Assembly (NCBI RefSeq): GCF_037072025.1
Contig: NZ_JAXHDD010000011.1
Span: forward strand, 1 to 64,000
From: Pseudogracilibacillus sp037072025
GTDB lineage: Bacteria > Bacillota > Bacilli > Bacillales > Amphibacillaceae
DNA length: 64,000 nucleotides
Reading direction: 5' to 3'
Positions 35,050-44,089 of this stretch are shown here, piece after piece. Made by a program: the position numbers and the translations under genes. Position 1 is the first letter of the stretch. Each line of letters starts with the position of its first letter. The notes beneath the pieces are model-generated. The model worked only from the letters and a program-made list of their open reading frames with translations, was not told the DNA's origin and ran no database searches.

Positions 35050-37104
35050 ATGACTAAGTCAAGAGATGGTCGAAATCGTAACGTAGATAAAAAGCAAGAA
35101 CAATTAGCAAAATTTAAAAAGAAAAATACTGGTTCTGGAAAGATAATGAATAGCGATTCTGGATTTAAAGTATCCAATGACCGATGGAGTTTAAGAGCGG
35201 GTAAACGTGGTCCAACACTACTTCAAGACTTTCATTTTTATCGAAAGCAATCCCGTTTTAACCGAGAAAGAATTCCAGAAAAAGTAGTTCATGCAAGAGG
35301 ATTTGGACTTTACGGTGATTTTGAATTATATAAATCAATGAAAAAATACACGGTTGCTAAGTTTCTGCAAAAACCTGGTTCAACTACACCTGTCTTTTGT
35401 CGTTTTTCAAATTTTATTGGCAGTAAGGGATCGAAGGATACAGCTGTAGACATACGAGGCTTTGCAGTCAAATTTTATACAGAAGAAGGAAATTACGATA
35501 TGTTGTCACTTCAATTTCCGGTCTTCATCTTAGCTGATGCAATGAAGTTTATGGATGTGACGCATGCGGTTAAACCAAATCCGATTACGGACGTTCCGCA
35601 AGCGACCGTTGCACATGATAGCTTTTGGGACTATGTCATCGCTAACCCGGAATCAGCACATATGGTGATGTGGTTGATGTCAATGAGGGGACGTCCGAGA
35701 AGCTGGCGCATGATGGACGGTTGGCCAATCAATACATTTTGGTTTATAAACGAACAAGGTAAAGGAACTTTGGTTCGATTTAAATGGATAGCGAAACTTG
35801 GTGTACACTCACTATTACTTGATGAAGCAAATGTTATCGGTGGTGTAGATCCAGATTTTCATCGCCGAGATATTATCGAAGCCGTCAGATGTGGAGCATA
35901 CCCTGAATACGAACTTGGTGTGCAATTAATTGAGCGAGAAGATGAACATAAGTTTGATTTTGATATTTTAGATGATACAAAACTTTGGCCTGAAGAAGAG
36001 GTTCCTGTCGAAGTTATCGGTAAATTGACATTGAATCGAGAGGTTGATAACTTCTTTGCAGAAGAAGAACAATCATCATTTGACCCTGCTTCGCTTATTC
36101 CAGGCATTGACTTTACGAATGATCCAGTTTTACAAGGAAGAGCTTTTGCTTATAGAGATACGGATTACCACCGGCTAGGAACTGGAAATATTAATGAAAT
36201 TCCAGTTAACAAACCGATCTCAGAAGTAAATACGAACCACCGAGACAGTTTTTCAAAATACCGCATAGATGTTGACTCAGTAAATTATCATAGCAATACG
36301 TTAGCTGGAGATACACCTGCAGAGGCCTCTCCTAAAGAAGGTGGATATACACATTATCCAGGTGAAGTCGAAGGACACATTACAAGAGAACGACCTAGTG
36401 AATCGTTCTATGATTATTTTTCACAAGCAAGACTATTTTGGAATAGTATATCTAAACCAGAAAAAGATGACTTAGTAAGTACATTTATCTATCACCTGCA
36501 ATATGTAAAGAGTAAGTCAGTAAGACAAAAGAACGTCGAATTTTGGGCGAACGTTGATCATGAGATGGCATGTATTTTCGCTGACAATATTGGTGTCGAG
36601 CGCCCGACCAACACTAATGTACCTGTAACAGAAAGTTCTCCAGCTATAAGCCAGCTAAATACACCTCATTATGCATATACACAAAAGGTTGGCGTGTTAA
36701 TTGGCGATGGATTTCGCTCGCAGGAAGTTCTAAGTACTCTAGACACATTACAGGAGTACGGTGTCTTTATAGATGTTATTAGTGAAAAGCTCGGTCATGT
36801 AACAGGAGATAGTGGAGCAAAAATCAACGTAAATGAAACATTTAAAACGAAGTATCCTGTACTTTATGATTCCATTTATGTTGTTGGTGGAAAAGCGGAT
36901 AATCAGGCAGATTTTGATCAAAATATTATGAGTTTTATAATGGAACAATTTAAACACTATAAACCAATTGGAATTGCCACGACTGGTGAATGTTATTTCG
37001 ATGGAAATGCAGTCCCTGGGATCGTATATGGTGATCAACCAGACTTTCCTAAAAAATTTGTTACAGCTATCGCACATCAACGTTTCTGGGATCGTGAAGT
37101 TTAG
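35050..37104 (+). CDS. Clade II (large-subunit) catalase-like protein with substituted distal motif
   Basis: 684 residues, the size of KatE/HPII, with a C-terminal flavodoxin/DJ-1-like domain from about 525. Proximal Tyr appears in FAYRDTDYHRLG, and the distal His81 in VVHARG is present. However, the usual VGNN after residue 150 is replaced by LSLQ (152-155), so the distal Asn is missing. The frame is open upstream to 34768, but AAGGAGAGGG precedes ATG 35050. Expression conditions are unknown. Fold assignment is firm; catalase activity is uncertain. Confidence 0.85.
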   Translation: MTKSRDGRNRNVDKKQEQLAKFKKKNTGSGKIMNSDSGFKVSNDRWSLRAGKRGPTLLQDFHFYRKQSRFNRERIPEKVVHARGFGLYGDFELYKSMKKYTVAKFLQKPGSTTPVFCRFSNFIGSKGSKDTAVDIRGFAVKFYTEEGNYDMLSLQFPVFILADAMKFMDVTHAVKPNPITDVPQATVAHDSFWDYVIANPESAHMVMWLMSMRGRPRSWRMMDGWPINTFWFINEQGKGTLVRFKWIAKLGVHSLLLDEANVIGGVDPDFHRRDIIEAVRCGAYPEYELGVQLIEREDEHKFDFDILDDTKLWPEEEVPVEVIGKLTLNREVDNFFAEEEQSSFDPASLIPGIDFTNDPVLQGRAFAYRDTDYHRLGTGNINEIPVNKPISEVNTNHRDSFSKYRIDVDSVNYHSNTLAGDTPAEASPKEGGYTHYPGEVEGHITRERPSESFYDYFSQARLFWNSISKPEKDDLVSTFIYHLQYVKSKSVRQKNVEFWANVDHEMACIFADNIGVERPTNTNVPVTESSPAISQLNTPHYAYTQKVGVLIGDGFRSQEVLSTLDTLQEYGVFIDVISEKLGHVTGDSGAKINVNETFKTKYPVLYDSIYVVGGKADNQADFDQNIMSFIMEQFKHYKPIGIATTGECYFDGNAVPGIVYGDQPDFPKKFVTAIAHQRFWDREV

Positions 37105-37115
37105 TATTAGTAAAA

Positions 37116-37147
37116 AAGTCATTCCTAATATTATTTAGGAATGACTT
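37116..37147. terminator. Bidirectional terminator between the catalase gene and sspA
   Basis: AAGTCATTCCTAA and TTAGGAATGACTT form a perfect 13-bp stem with a 6-nt loop, with A- and T-rich flanks on both sides, between convergent genes. Confidence 0.85.
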
Positions 37148-37172
37148 TCTAGATTTTAAGTGTTTATACTAG

Positions 37173-37382
37173 TTATTGTTGCGTTCCACCCATTTGTTGT
37201 TGCGCCATGTGAACTAGACGCTTTGTAATTTCTCCTCCAACGGAACCGTTAGCTCGAGAAGTAGTATCTGCACCAAGTTGTACGCCAAATTCCTGTGCAA
37301 TCTCAGTTTTCATTTGGTTTAACGCTTGTTCTGCACCTGGAACTAGCAATTGGTTTGAGTTATTTCTGCTGCTATTTGGCAT
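37173..37382 (-). CDS. sspA: Small acid-soluble spore protein, alpha/beta type
   Basis: 69-residue DNA-binding protein that saturates spore DNA. It shows the germination-protease cleavage region TEIAQEFGVQLG and the conserved GSVGGEITKRLV. AAGGAGGTGAAGATC precedes ATG 37382, so the longer frame from 37421 is rejected. Placement beside thiI matches sspA of B. subtilis. Marks the host as an endospore former. Confidence 0.93.
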   Translation of the reverse strand: MPNSSRNNSNQLLVPGAEQALNQMKTEIAQEFGVQLGADTTSRANGSVGGEITKRLVHMAQQQMGGTQQ

Positions 37383-37491
37383 GATCTTCACCTCCTTGGT
37401 ACCATTTATAATGCACACCAAAGAGGTCTATCATACATTAATTCATTTGGTAGTTGTTGTTAATTTAAGGATTTTTTTGAAATTACAATTT

Positions 37492-38694
37492 TTAAAGTAG
37501 ATCATCAAAAGATTCTTCCAAAATTGTAGAATTACGAATAGTAATCTCTTCTATATTTTCTACTGCTTCGTCGATGAAAGTAGAGAAGTCCGTATTTGAT
37601 TCTAAATAGTTTACTTTTTCCCTAGTGGGGTTAGTTACCGGAGATTTAGGTACAAAAATAGTACAACAATCCTCATAAGGTTTAACTGATATATCGTACG
37701 TTCCAATCTCTTTTGAATAGGAAATAATTTCTTCCTTATCTAAACCGACTAATGGCCGAATAACTGGTAAATTTGTTACTTCATTTATTACGTTCATACT
37801 TGCCAAAGTTTGACTTGCTACTTGACCTAAGCTTTCTCCTGTAGCGATCGCTAATATATTATTTTTCTGACATACTTTTTCGCTAACTTGTAGCATAACA
37901 CGGCGCATCACTGTCATAGCATAGCGTTCCGGAATAGATTTAAATATCTCCTGTTGTAATTTAGTAAATGGAACAAGATGAATTTTTATTGATCCACCGT
38001 ACTCTGTTAATACCTTTGTCAAATCTAATACCTTTTGTTTCGCACGTTCGCTAGTAAATGGTGGGGAATGAAAGTGGATCATTTCCAATTCAACTCCACG
38101 TTTCATAATTAAATAACCAGCAACCGGACTATCTATCCCACCTGAAAGAAGAAGAAGCGTTTTCCCTCCGGTTCCTACAGGTAAGCCTCCAGCTGCACGA
38201 ATTACTGTGGAAGTAATATACGTCGCTTTTTCTCTTATTTCTACTTTAATTTCCACATCAGGTTCATGAACATTTACTGTAAAATCCGATGTTTTTTTAA
38301 GTAAATGAGCACCTAAAACTCGGTTCATTTCTTGTGATCCTATTGGAAAAGCTTTATTGGCACGTCTGACTGACACTTTAAATGTATGTGCATATTCACT
38401 TTGTTTGAGGGCAGCAAGTGCCCCAGCCTTAATCGTTTCTATCTCGTTATTAACTTTAATAGCTAAACTTAAACTATAAATTCCAAATATTGTTTTACAC
38501 TTTTCTATGATTGGTTCAGGATCTTGACCGTTAAGGACGACAAACATTCTGCCTTGAGACCTTGTCACCCGAGTAGACGGAAATTCTTTTAATGCTTCTT
38601 GAATATTTTTTTGTAATTGTACAATAAACTGTTTAATATTTTTTCCCTTTAATCCGAGTTCACCATAACGGATTAATATATGATCGTATTGCAT
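37492..38694 (-). CDS. thiI: tRNA 4-thiouridine synthetase ThiI
   Basis: 400 residues: N-terminal ferredoxin-like and THUMP domains, then a PP-loop ATPase domain with LLLSGGIDSPVAGYL. It adenylates tRNA U8 and transfers sulfur from a cysteine desulfurase. Unlike E. coli ThiI there is no rhodanese extension, as in other Bacillus. It lies 6 bp after the desulfurase gene. Confidence 0.95.
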   Translation of the reverse strand: MQYDHILIRYGELGLKGKNIKQFIVQLQKNIQEALKEFPSTRVTRSQGRMFVVLNGQDPEPIIEKCKTIFGIYSLSLAIKVNNEIETIKAGALAALKQSEYAHTFKVSVRRANKAFPIGSQEMNRVLGAHLLKKTSDFTVNVHEPDVEIKVEIREKATYITSTVIRAAGGLPVGTGGKTLLLLSGGIDSPVAGYLIMKRGVELEMIHFHSPPFTSERAKQKVLDLTKVLTEYGGSIKIHLVPFTKLQQEIFKSIPERYAMTVMRRVMLQVSEKVCQKNNILAIATGESLGQVASQTLASMNVINEVTNLPVIRPLVGLDKEEIISYSKEIGTYDISVKPYEDCCTIFVPKSPVTNPTREKVNYLESNTDFSTFIDEAVENIEEITIRNSTILEESFDDLL

Positions 38695-38700
38695 ACTTAT

Positions 38701-39840
38701 CTACTCCAATATATCTTTTAAATGTGTAATTGCTTCATTAAAAACGTCAACAAATGTATCAATATCATTTTTTGTCGTTTCATATGATAAACTTATTCTT
38801 AGCCCTGAACTTGCCAGTTCATCTGAAACTCTACAAGCGCTTAAAACTCTACTTTTATCAAATTGTTTTGAAGAACAGGCTGATTGTGTCGAAATAATAA
38901 TACCTTTTTCATATAGTGCGTGAATAACGACTTCAGGCTTTAAGCCCGGAACGGATACATTTAAAATATGCGGTGCACCCTCTATAGAAGAATTTATCTT
39001 CACATTATCAAGTTTTTCTAAACCTTGATATAATTTTTCATATAGAGCTTTTAACTGTTTCAATTGAATTTGCTCTTTTTCTTTCATCAAACGAAGTGCC
39101 CGAACAAACGACACATTTCCAGCCACATTTTCAGTGCCAGAACGAAATCCAAACTCTTGATTGCCTCCATGGAATAATGGATACAATGAAGTTCCTTCTT
39201 TCACATAAAGTAGACCTGTGCCTTTTAGACCATTTATTTTATGACCAGATAATGTACATAAATCAATTCCTTTATTATTTAAATATAATGGTACTTTTCC
39301 GAAAGCTTGGACAGCATCAACGTGGAAATAGCTTTTCGGATATTTTTCAAGTCGCTTACTTATATCGTAAATTGGTTGTATGGAACCTATCTCGTTATTA
39401 ACGTACATAATCGAGATGAGGATTGTTTCATCTGTTATTGCTTTTTCAATTTGTTCTATATCGATTACTCCATTTGAATCTACTGGTAAATACGTAATTG
39501 AAAACCCTAAATCCTCCAAGCTTTTACACGTTTCATAAACAGAAGCATGTTCTACTGCACTTGTAATTATATGTTTCCCACGCTTTTGATGTTTTAACGC
39601 TATTCCTTTTATTGCTAAATTATTTCCTTCTGTACCTCCAGAAGTAAAAACTATTTCACTTGGCTTAACGTGTAATATGTTAGCCGCTTGTTCTCTTGCT
39701 CTGTTTTGTAATTGCTCTGCTTCTCCACCAAATTCATGGATCGAGGATGGGTTACCAAAAAACCTTTCAGATACCTGTTTAAAACTCGCTACAACAGTAG
39801 GATCCGGCTTAGTTGTTGCACTATTATCTAAGTAAATCAT
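38701..39840 (-). CDS. nifZ: Cysteine desulfurase (NifS/IscS family)
   Basis: PLP enzyme supplying persulfide sulfur to ThiI, about 379 residues. It begins MIYLDNSATT; PLP Lys in LSGHKINGLKG and active-site Cys in STQSACSSKQ are visible. GGAAGG before ATG 39840 favours that start over 39864. The partnership with thiI downstream supports the tRNA thiolation role. Confidence 0.92.
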   Translation of the reverse strand: MIYLDNSATTKPDPTVVASFKQVSERFFGNPSSIHEFGGEAEQLQNRAREQAANILHVKPSEIVFTSGGTEGNNLAIKGIALKHQKRGKHIITSAVEHASVYETCKSLEDLGFSITYLPVDSNGVIDIEQIEKAITDETILISIMYVNNEIGSIQPIYDISKRLEKYPKSYFHVDAVQAFGKVPLYLNNKGIDLCTLSGHKINGLKGTGLLYVKEGTSLYPLFHGGNQEFGFRSGTENVAGNVSFVRALRLMKEKEQIQLKQLKALYEKLYQGLEKLDNVKINSSIEGAPHILNVSVPGLKPEVVIHALYEKGIIISTQSACSSKQFDKSRVLSACRVSDELASSGLRISLSYETTKNDIDTFVDVFNEAITHLKDILE

Positions 39841-39957
39841 TGTGAAATTCCTTCCTATTTTCAAATATGCGATAACGTTACTTCATAAATCTATGCTAAT
39901 TTCATCTTCGTAGTAGAAGAAAACTGTGACGTAACAATTTATCACCGTTGGGGAAAA

Positions 39958-40086
39958 GTGACTCTACCTCCGCTCTGGAATGTGAGTCGATTAACAACAT
40001 GCAGAGTCCAGATCTAAGATGTCGAGTCGTTCCGCATGACGTCGAATCTTTTTCCAACATGTCGAGTCCATCTGCAAGATGGGTAG
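39958..40086. repeat. 20-bp-period GTCGAGTC array, left part
   Basis: Six degenerate units with a core AACATGTCGAGTC / AAGATGTCGAGTC occur about every 20 bp. It continues as one or two units to the right of the 52-bp array at 40498-40535. Confidence 0.75.
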
Positions 40087-40497
40087 TTTCGATAGTAATC
40101 GTGACCGTTTTGGGTAAGAGTCGTGTAAAACGGGCATGTTTCGGTATTAATCATGACCGTTTTGGGTAAGAGTCATTAAAAACGGGCATGTTTCGCTCTT
40201 AATCGTGCCCGTTTTGAGTAAGAGTCATTAAAAACGGGCATGTTTCGGTATTAATCATGACCGTTTTGGGTAAGAGTCATTAAAAACGGGCATGTTTCGG
40301 TATTAATCGTGACCGTTTTGGATAAGAGTCATGGAAAACGGGCATGTTTCGCTCTTAATCGTGCCCGTTTTGGATAAGAGTCATGGAAAACGGGCATGTT
40401 TCGCTCTTAATCGTGCCCGTTTTGAGTAAGAGTCATAAAAAACGGGCATGTTTCGCTCTTAATCGTGCCCGTTTTGGGTAAGAGTCATGGAAAACGG
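40087..40497. repeat. 52-bp tandem repeat, eight units
   Basis: Units start at 40087, 40139, 40191, 40243, 40295, 40347, 40399 and 40451; the last is incomplete. Each reads TTTCG(GTA/CTC)TTAATCRTG then (A/C)CCGTTTT..TAAGAGTC.. then AAAACGGGCATG. CCCGTTTT and AAAACGGG can form a stem-loop within each unit and also between neighbours. Units differ at only a few positions, so the array is recent or homogenised. Confidence 0.92.
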
Positions 40498-40615
40498 CGA
40501 GTCTTTTTCCAACATGTCGAGTCGATCCGTATCAATTTATTAATAAGCAGAGCCTTACGTCGCAGTTTATGGATTTTGCCTAATAAATATCTTTAAATAC
40601 AAATTACAGTAAATA

Positions 40616-40658
40616 AGACTGGCTACAAGAGATTATTCCCTGTGAGACAGTCTTTATT
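40616..40658 (-). terminator. Probable ezrA terminator
   Basis: AAGACTGGC-like and GACAGTCTT-like arms surround a loop just past the ezrA stop codon on the minus strand, followed there by T-rich sequence. Confidence 0.5.
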
Positions 40659-40660
40659 TA

Positions 40661-42355
40661 TTATGATACAATCATTTCTTGAAATTTTTCTATTTTTTTC
40701 AAAGCTCCTGGTTCTACATCTTCAATCGCACTTGCCGCTTGTTCCAATGAAAGCTCATATTCAGCTTTTCGGAATAAGGTCTCTGCCTCTGAAAGCTTTG
40801 CTGCGAGCACAGGATCTGTACTTCTGTACCTGTTTGCATACTGAATAACTTGCTCAGTTAATGCAGCCTGTTCCAACATTGCATTTGTTTGTTCTATTGC
40901 ATTTTCAACAGCAACTTTTGCTTCGCTTAGTGATTGCTGAACTTGAATAATATCAAGTGGTTGGTTATCTAACGCTTGAAGGACTCGCTCATTTTTCAGA
41001 CCCGCTTCTTCTATCATTGACCATACAAAACTTGGTACACCAGGTAAATTACTTTTTCGTAATTTACGTGTCGTCTGATAAATCTCATCCATCATAGCTT
41101 TTAATTGTTCGCGCGCATCAAACTCATCTTTACGTAAATTTTGAATCCGTTTCTTGAATTGCTCATGCTCTTCTTCTATTTTATCCAATTGTTGAAAACC
41201 TTCATCTAATTCAGCACGAAGTTTTGAATGAGCATGATTATTCTTTTCAATTTTTTGGGCAAATTCCATTAACTTGTTTTTTAGCTGGGTCATCATTTTT
41301 TCAAGAGCCATATATTTTTCTAGATCAGTATCCTCAAAATAATATGCTTCTTTTAATTGTTCTACCTCTAATTTTGTTTCCAAAAAATGAGTTTCAAAAC
41401 TGTCTAAAGCTTTTTCATAACTTGGCATTTTTGAATCGACATAATTTTTGGCAAGTGCTTCTTTTTCCAAAAGCTCATACATTTCAGTAATTCGTTCTCC
41501 TACTTCTTCAATAATAGATTTTGCTGTACCTATCCCTTCTTTTTCCAAAGCAGAAACTGTATCAAGCAACCTTGATTGATAAACATTAATTTCTCTAGTT
41601 AAGTCCAAATGGTCAATATAGTAACCTTCATCCTTCATCTCCCTTAACCCTTTAGATAGTTCATCTAATTGTGAAGGTAATTCTTGTTTACATGTTTTAT
41701 AAAGGTCAGGGAATTCTTCCATTTCTAGTTGTAATTCAACTAATCGTTTTTTGATCGTTGATACAATCTCTTTTGCCTGAATATAATTTCCTTCTTCAAT
41801 TTGCGATTCGTAATTTTTTAATTGCTTATTAATTTCATCAAGTTCCACTTCAAAGCGTACTTCAGCTTGGGCAAACTTGAAGCGATTATGCGTCAATTCT
41901 TTCCGTAATTCACTGTATAAAGGCTCAAGTTCTTCAATTTCTTTGCGATTTTCTTGTTCTGTTGCAAGCAATTCATTTAATTCAATTAAGATTGTTTCAA
42001 TTTTCTTTTCAACAGTGACTAAAGTTTCTTCAATTTGTTTCATATATTTTTTTGCAACAGGAAAATTATAACGATCTGCAGCATGTTCTGTATCATAAAG
42101 TAATTCTTCCACTTTTGCTAAATCAACCGTTAAAATATAGTCCCACTGTTCTTTCCACTCTTCAAAATTTTCTTTCGTATCTCCTTCTAAGTTTAACTCT
42201 TTTACTTTAGATAATTCCTGGGCGACATTACGATTCATAATATCCAGTATCCAGCTTTCGTAATAGTCGACAGAATCATACAGTCGTTTTCTTAATAGGA
42301 GCCCTACAATAATAATTACAATGATTGCTAATATAATCCCAATTACATATTCCAT
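40661..42355 (-). CDS. ezrA: Septation ring formation regulator EzrA
   Basis: 564 residues: one N-terminal membrane helix (YVIGIILAIIVIIIVGLLL) and then an almost continuous series of spectrin-like coiled-coil helices, as expected for EzrA, which tethers to the membrane and limits FtsZ ring formation. The length is that of the family. Position near thiI and refZ matches B. subtilis. Confidence 0.95.
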   Translation of the reverse strand: MEYVIGIILAIIVIIIVGLLLRKRLYDSVDYYESWILDIMNRNVAQELSKVKELNLEGDTKENFEEWKEQWDYILTVDLAKVEELLYDTEHAADRYNFPVAKKYMKQIEETLVTVEKKIETILIELNELLATEQENRKEIEELEPLYSELRKELTHNRFKFAQAEVRFEVELDEINKQLKNYESQIEEGNYIQAKEIVSTIKKRLVELQLEMEEFPDLYKTCKQELPSQLDELSKGLREMKDEGYYIDHLDLTREINVYQSRLLDTVSALEKEGIGTAKSIIEEVGERITEMYELLEKEALAKNYVDSKMPSYEKALDSFETHFLETKLEVEQLKEAYYFEDTDLEKYMALEKMMTQLKNKLMEFAQKIEKNNHAHSKLRAELDEGFQQLDKIEEEHEQFKKRIQNLRKDEFDAREQLKAMMDEIYQTTRKLRKSNLPGVPSFVWSMIEEAGLKNERVLQALDNQPLDIIQVQQSLSEAKVAVENAIEQTNAMLEQAALTEQVIQYANRYRSTDPVLAAKLSEAETLFRKAEYELSLEQAASAIEDVEPGALKKIEKFQEMIVS

Positions 42356-42506
42356 CTTTTACCTCCTAATCGTTTTTATAGAAGGATATATATAAGATAA
42401 CGTACATTCTTCTTTTAATAATACCACGATTACGACTGTTTTTGCTAAAAAAAACAAAAAAATATACTTTTTCTACACGATTGTCGATTTTTGCTTGATT
42501 TAGTTA

Positions 42507-43115
42507 TTACATTCTAGAAGTTTCACAAACAAATTGAATCCATTGGTTAATTGATTCTGTGTAATTACGAACAAAACTTTTAAATGCATGTTCATCAAGC
42601 ATTTGAGTGTTCCATTCATGTTTTAATATATACGGAGAAGCAAGCATCCCTTTTAATTGCATATATAAAAAATTTCTCCGCCTTTTATAGCGTTCTCCCA
42701 AAATAGAATAAAATAATGTCTTTAATATATAATTTTCCTTTGCCAAATAAGTGACTGTCATCTCTCTAACGAATGTCGAGTCCAATGATAATTCGCGGTG
42801 AATAAATGATGTTAATTGAAAATGCTCTGTTTTATAATGAATAATAGCGTTAATGACTTTTTTGAGCTTTTCCACATTTTCCAAGGATTCATTAGATTTT
42901 ATTTCCTCTTCTAACAAGGTTAAATAGTTCTCAAAATAATTCGTTACAGCATATTCCAGTAAACCTTGCTTACCATTAAAATAATAACTGATTAGAGAAA
43001 CATTAACAGAAGCTTTTCCTGCAATATCTCGTACAGAAGTTCCATGAAATCCTTTTTGAAAAAATAGGAAAGAAGCTGCATCCACAACTTTTTGTTTTGT
43101 TGGATTAATTTTCAT
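42507..43115 (-). CDS. refZ: TetR-type regulator of FtsZ, RefZ
   Basis: 202 residues. N-terminal TetR helix-turn-helix with HGTSVRDIAGKASVNVSLIS and YYFNGKQGLLEYAV, then a helical regulatory domain. RefZ binds sites around the origin and inhibits Z-ring assembly in sporulation. Gene position between ezrA and rpsD agrees. GAGAGGGTG lies upstream. Confidence 0.88.
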   Translation of the reverse strand: MKINPTKQKVVDAASFLFFQKGFHGTSVRDIAGKASVNVSLISYYFNGKQGLLEYAVTNYFENYLTLLEEEIKSNESLENVEKLKKVINAIIHYKTEHFQLTSFIHRELSLDSTFVREMTVTYLAKENYILKTLFYSILGERYKRRRNFLYMQLKGMLASPYILKHEWNTQMLDEHAFKSFVRNYTESINQWIQFVCETSRM

Positions 43116-43375
43116 CTATATACACCCTCTCCTTTATTTATTACGACAAATAAAGTAAAAATCCTTTAATTTCATGTACGTTTAATGGCCAAAATATAAG
43201 AAATTCGTTGAAAAAGGTTCTCAACCTACAGTAATCAGCCTTTTTATTGATTTTTCTTGTTTAGTAGGGAGCAGAAGAGATAACAAAAAAACGAATAATT
43301 CTAAAGACGAACGATTATCGTATAATAAGATAAGAAAATACTTTTCGGTTTGATCACAAAATACGGAGTTGAAGG

Positions 43376-43540
43376 AAACTGTAACATAACTATAAAAGAA
43401 ATACTCGCTCTCCAAGATGTCGAGTCATTCTCCAACATGTCGAATCATTTTCCAAGATGTCGAGTCGATTTGCAATATATGAATTGCCCCAGACATGGAG
43501 TTGATACATAAATAACATATAGACTCTTATGTCGCAGTTT
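43376..43540. mobile_element. Short relative of the terminal-repeat element
   Basis: AAACTGTAACATAA at the left and TTATGTCGCAGTTT at the right are imperfect inverted repeats like those of the 39.9-40.6 kb element. Three 20-bp GTCGAGTC units (43412-43472) lie inside; the 52-bp array is absent. It abuts the end of a dead gene. Confidence 0.65.
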
Positions 43541-43846
43541 ATGGTTGTTCAATTTTCCATTCCCCATGGTTACCTGTCGGTGTAGCAGCTTTCCCATTTA
43601 AGTTGACGGATCCCGGTGCATGCCAATTCGAATGATTGACCATTATATTAAAACTTCGTGCAGACTTTAAAAACGGTTGGAAATTTGGATCAATGACTGA
43701 CTCTTCTTCATTTACCTGAAATTCGTCTGAAAGCTTTTGCAGTTCTTCATCTGAAAGTCCTTCTATCAGTCCCTTTATCTCTTCCTCGGTAAACTCTTCT
43801 AATGGTTTGCTCTTTAACTCTGCTATTATTTCTTCAATTTCCTAAT
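43539..43846 (-). pseudogene. C-terminal fragment of an unrecognised protein
   Basis: An open frame of about 100 codons runs from a TAG near 43847 to TAA at 43539, with good codon texture (ELKSKPLEEFTEEEIKG, then a C-terminal SARSFNIMVNHSNWHAPGS). No ATG, GTG or TTG with a ribosome binding site begins it. The stop codon lies within the terminal repeat of the neighbouring element. It is probably a truncated gene; family unknown. Confidence 0.55.
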
Positions 43847-43875
43847 CTAATCGTTAAACTATCACAGTTCTTTCA

Positions 43876-43904
43876 TTGACTTTTACCTTGTAAAACTATA
43901 TACT
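43876..43904 (+). promoter_or_regulatory. Strong promoter of rpsD
   Basis: TTGACT and TATACT are separated by exactly 17 bp, close to the vegetative consensus. Transcription would start near 43911, giving a leader of about 180 nt before rpsD. Confidence 0.75.
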
Positions 43905-43910
43905 GTTCTT

Positions 43911-44085
43911 TGTGTAAAATAATAAGGTAGCTTTTGTGGACTAATGGTTGACCCCATTTTGTTCCTCTTAAATGAGGTGTATCGCGTAACTCTCTGCTGC
44001 TGGAGCGATGGTACATGAAAACAAAATGGACAACATTGGGTACCACGTCGTTTATTTTATGCAAGTATAATATAAAGGAGGAAAT
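43911..44085 (+). promoter_or_regulatory. rpsD mRNA leader, likely S4 autoregulatory structure
   Basis: A ~180-nt untranslated leader contains CCATTTTGTT and AACAAAATGG, able to form a 10-bp stem around a structured loop. In B. subtilis the rpsD leader binds S4 and represses synthesis. This leader is a plausible equivalent; the fold was not computed. Confidence 0.6.
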
Positions 44086-44089
44086 GTCT

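Larger units (their letters stand above)
39921..40568. mobile_element. Element with 14-bp terminal inverted repeats, carrying two repeat arrays
   Basis: AAACTGTGACGTAA at 39921-39934 is inverted at 40555-40568 as TTACGTCGCAGTTT (13 of 14 pairs). Inside lie 20-bp-period GTCGAGTC units and a 52-bp tandem array. No transposase is encoded, so it resembles a miniature inverted-repeat element or an extragenic repeat cassette. A shorter relative lies at 43376-43540. Confidence 0.65.

Noticed and set aside
39948..40169. 73-codon open frame in the repeat element
   Set aside because: It is read through GTCGAGTC and 52-bp repeats and is not conserved between units.
40087..40497. 52-bp array as a CRISPR array
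   Set aside because: Units are contiguous with no unique spacers, and no cas genes are near.
43221..43415. 64-codon open frame upstream of refZ
   Set aside because: No ribosome binding site; its 5' part overlaps the terminal repeat element.
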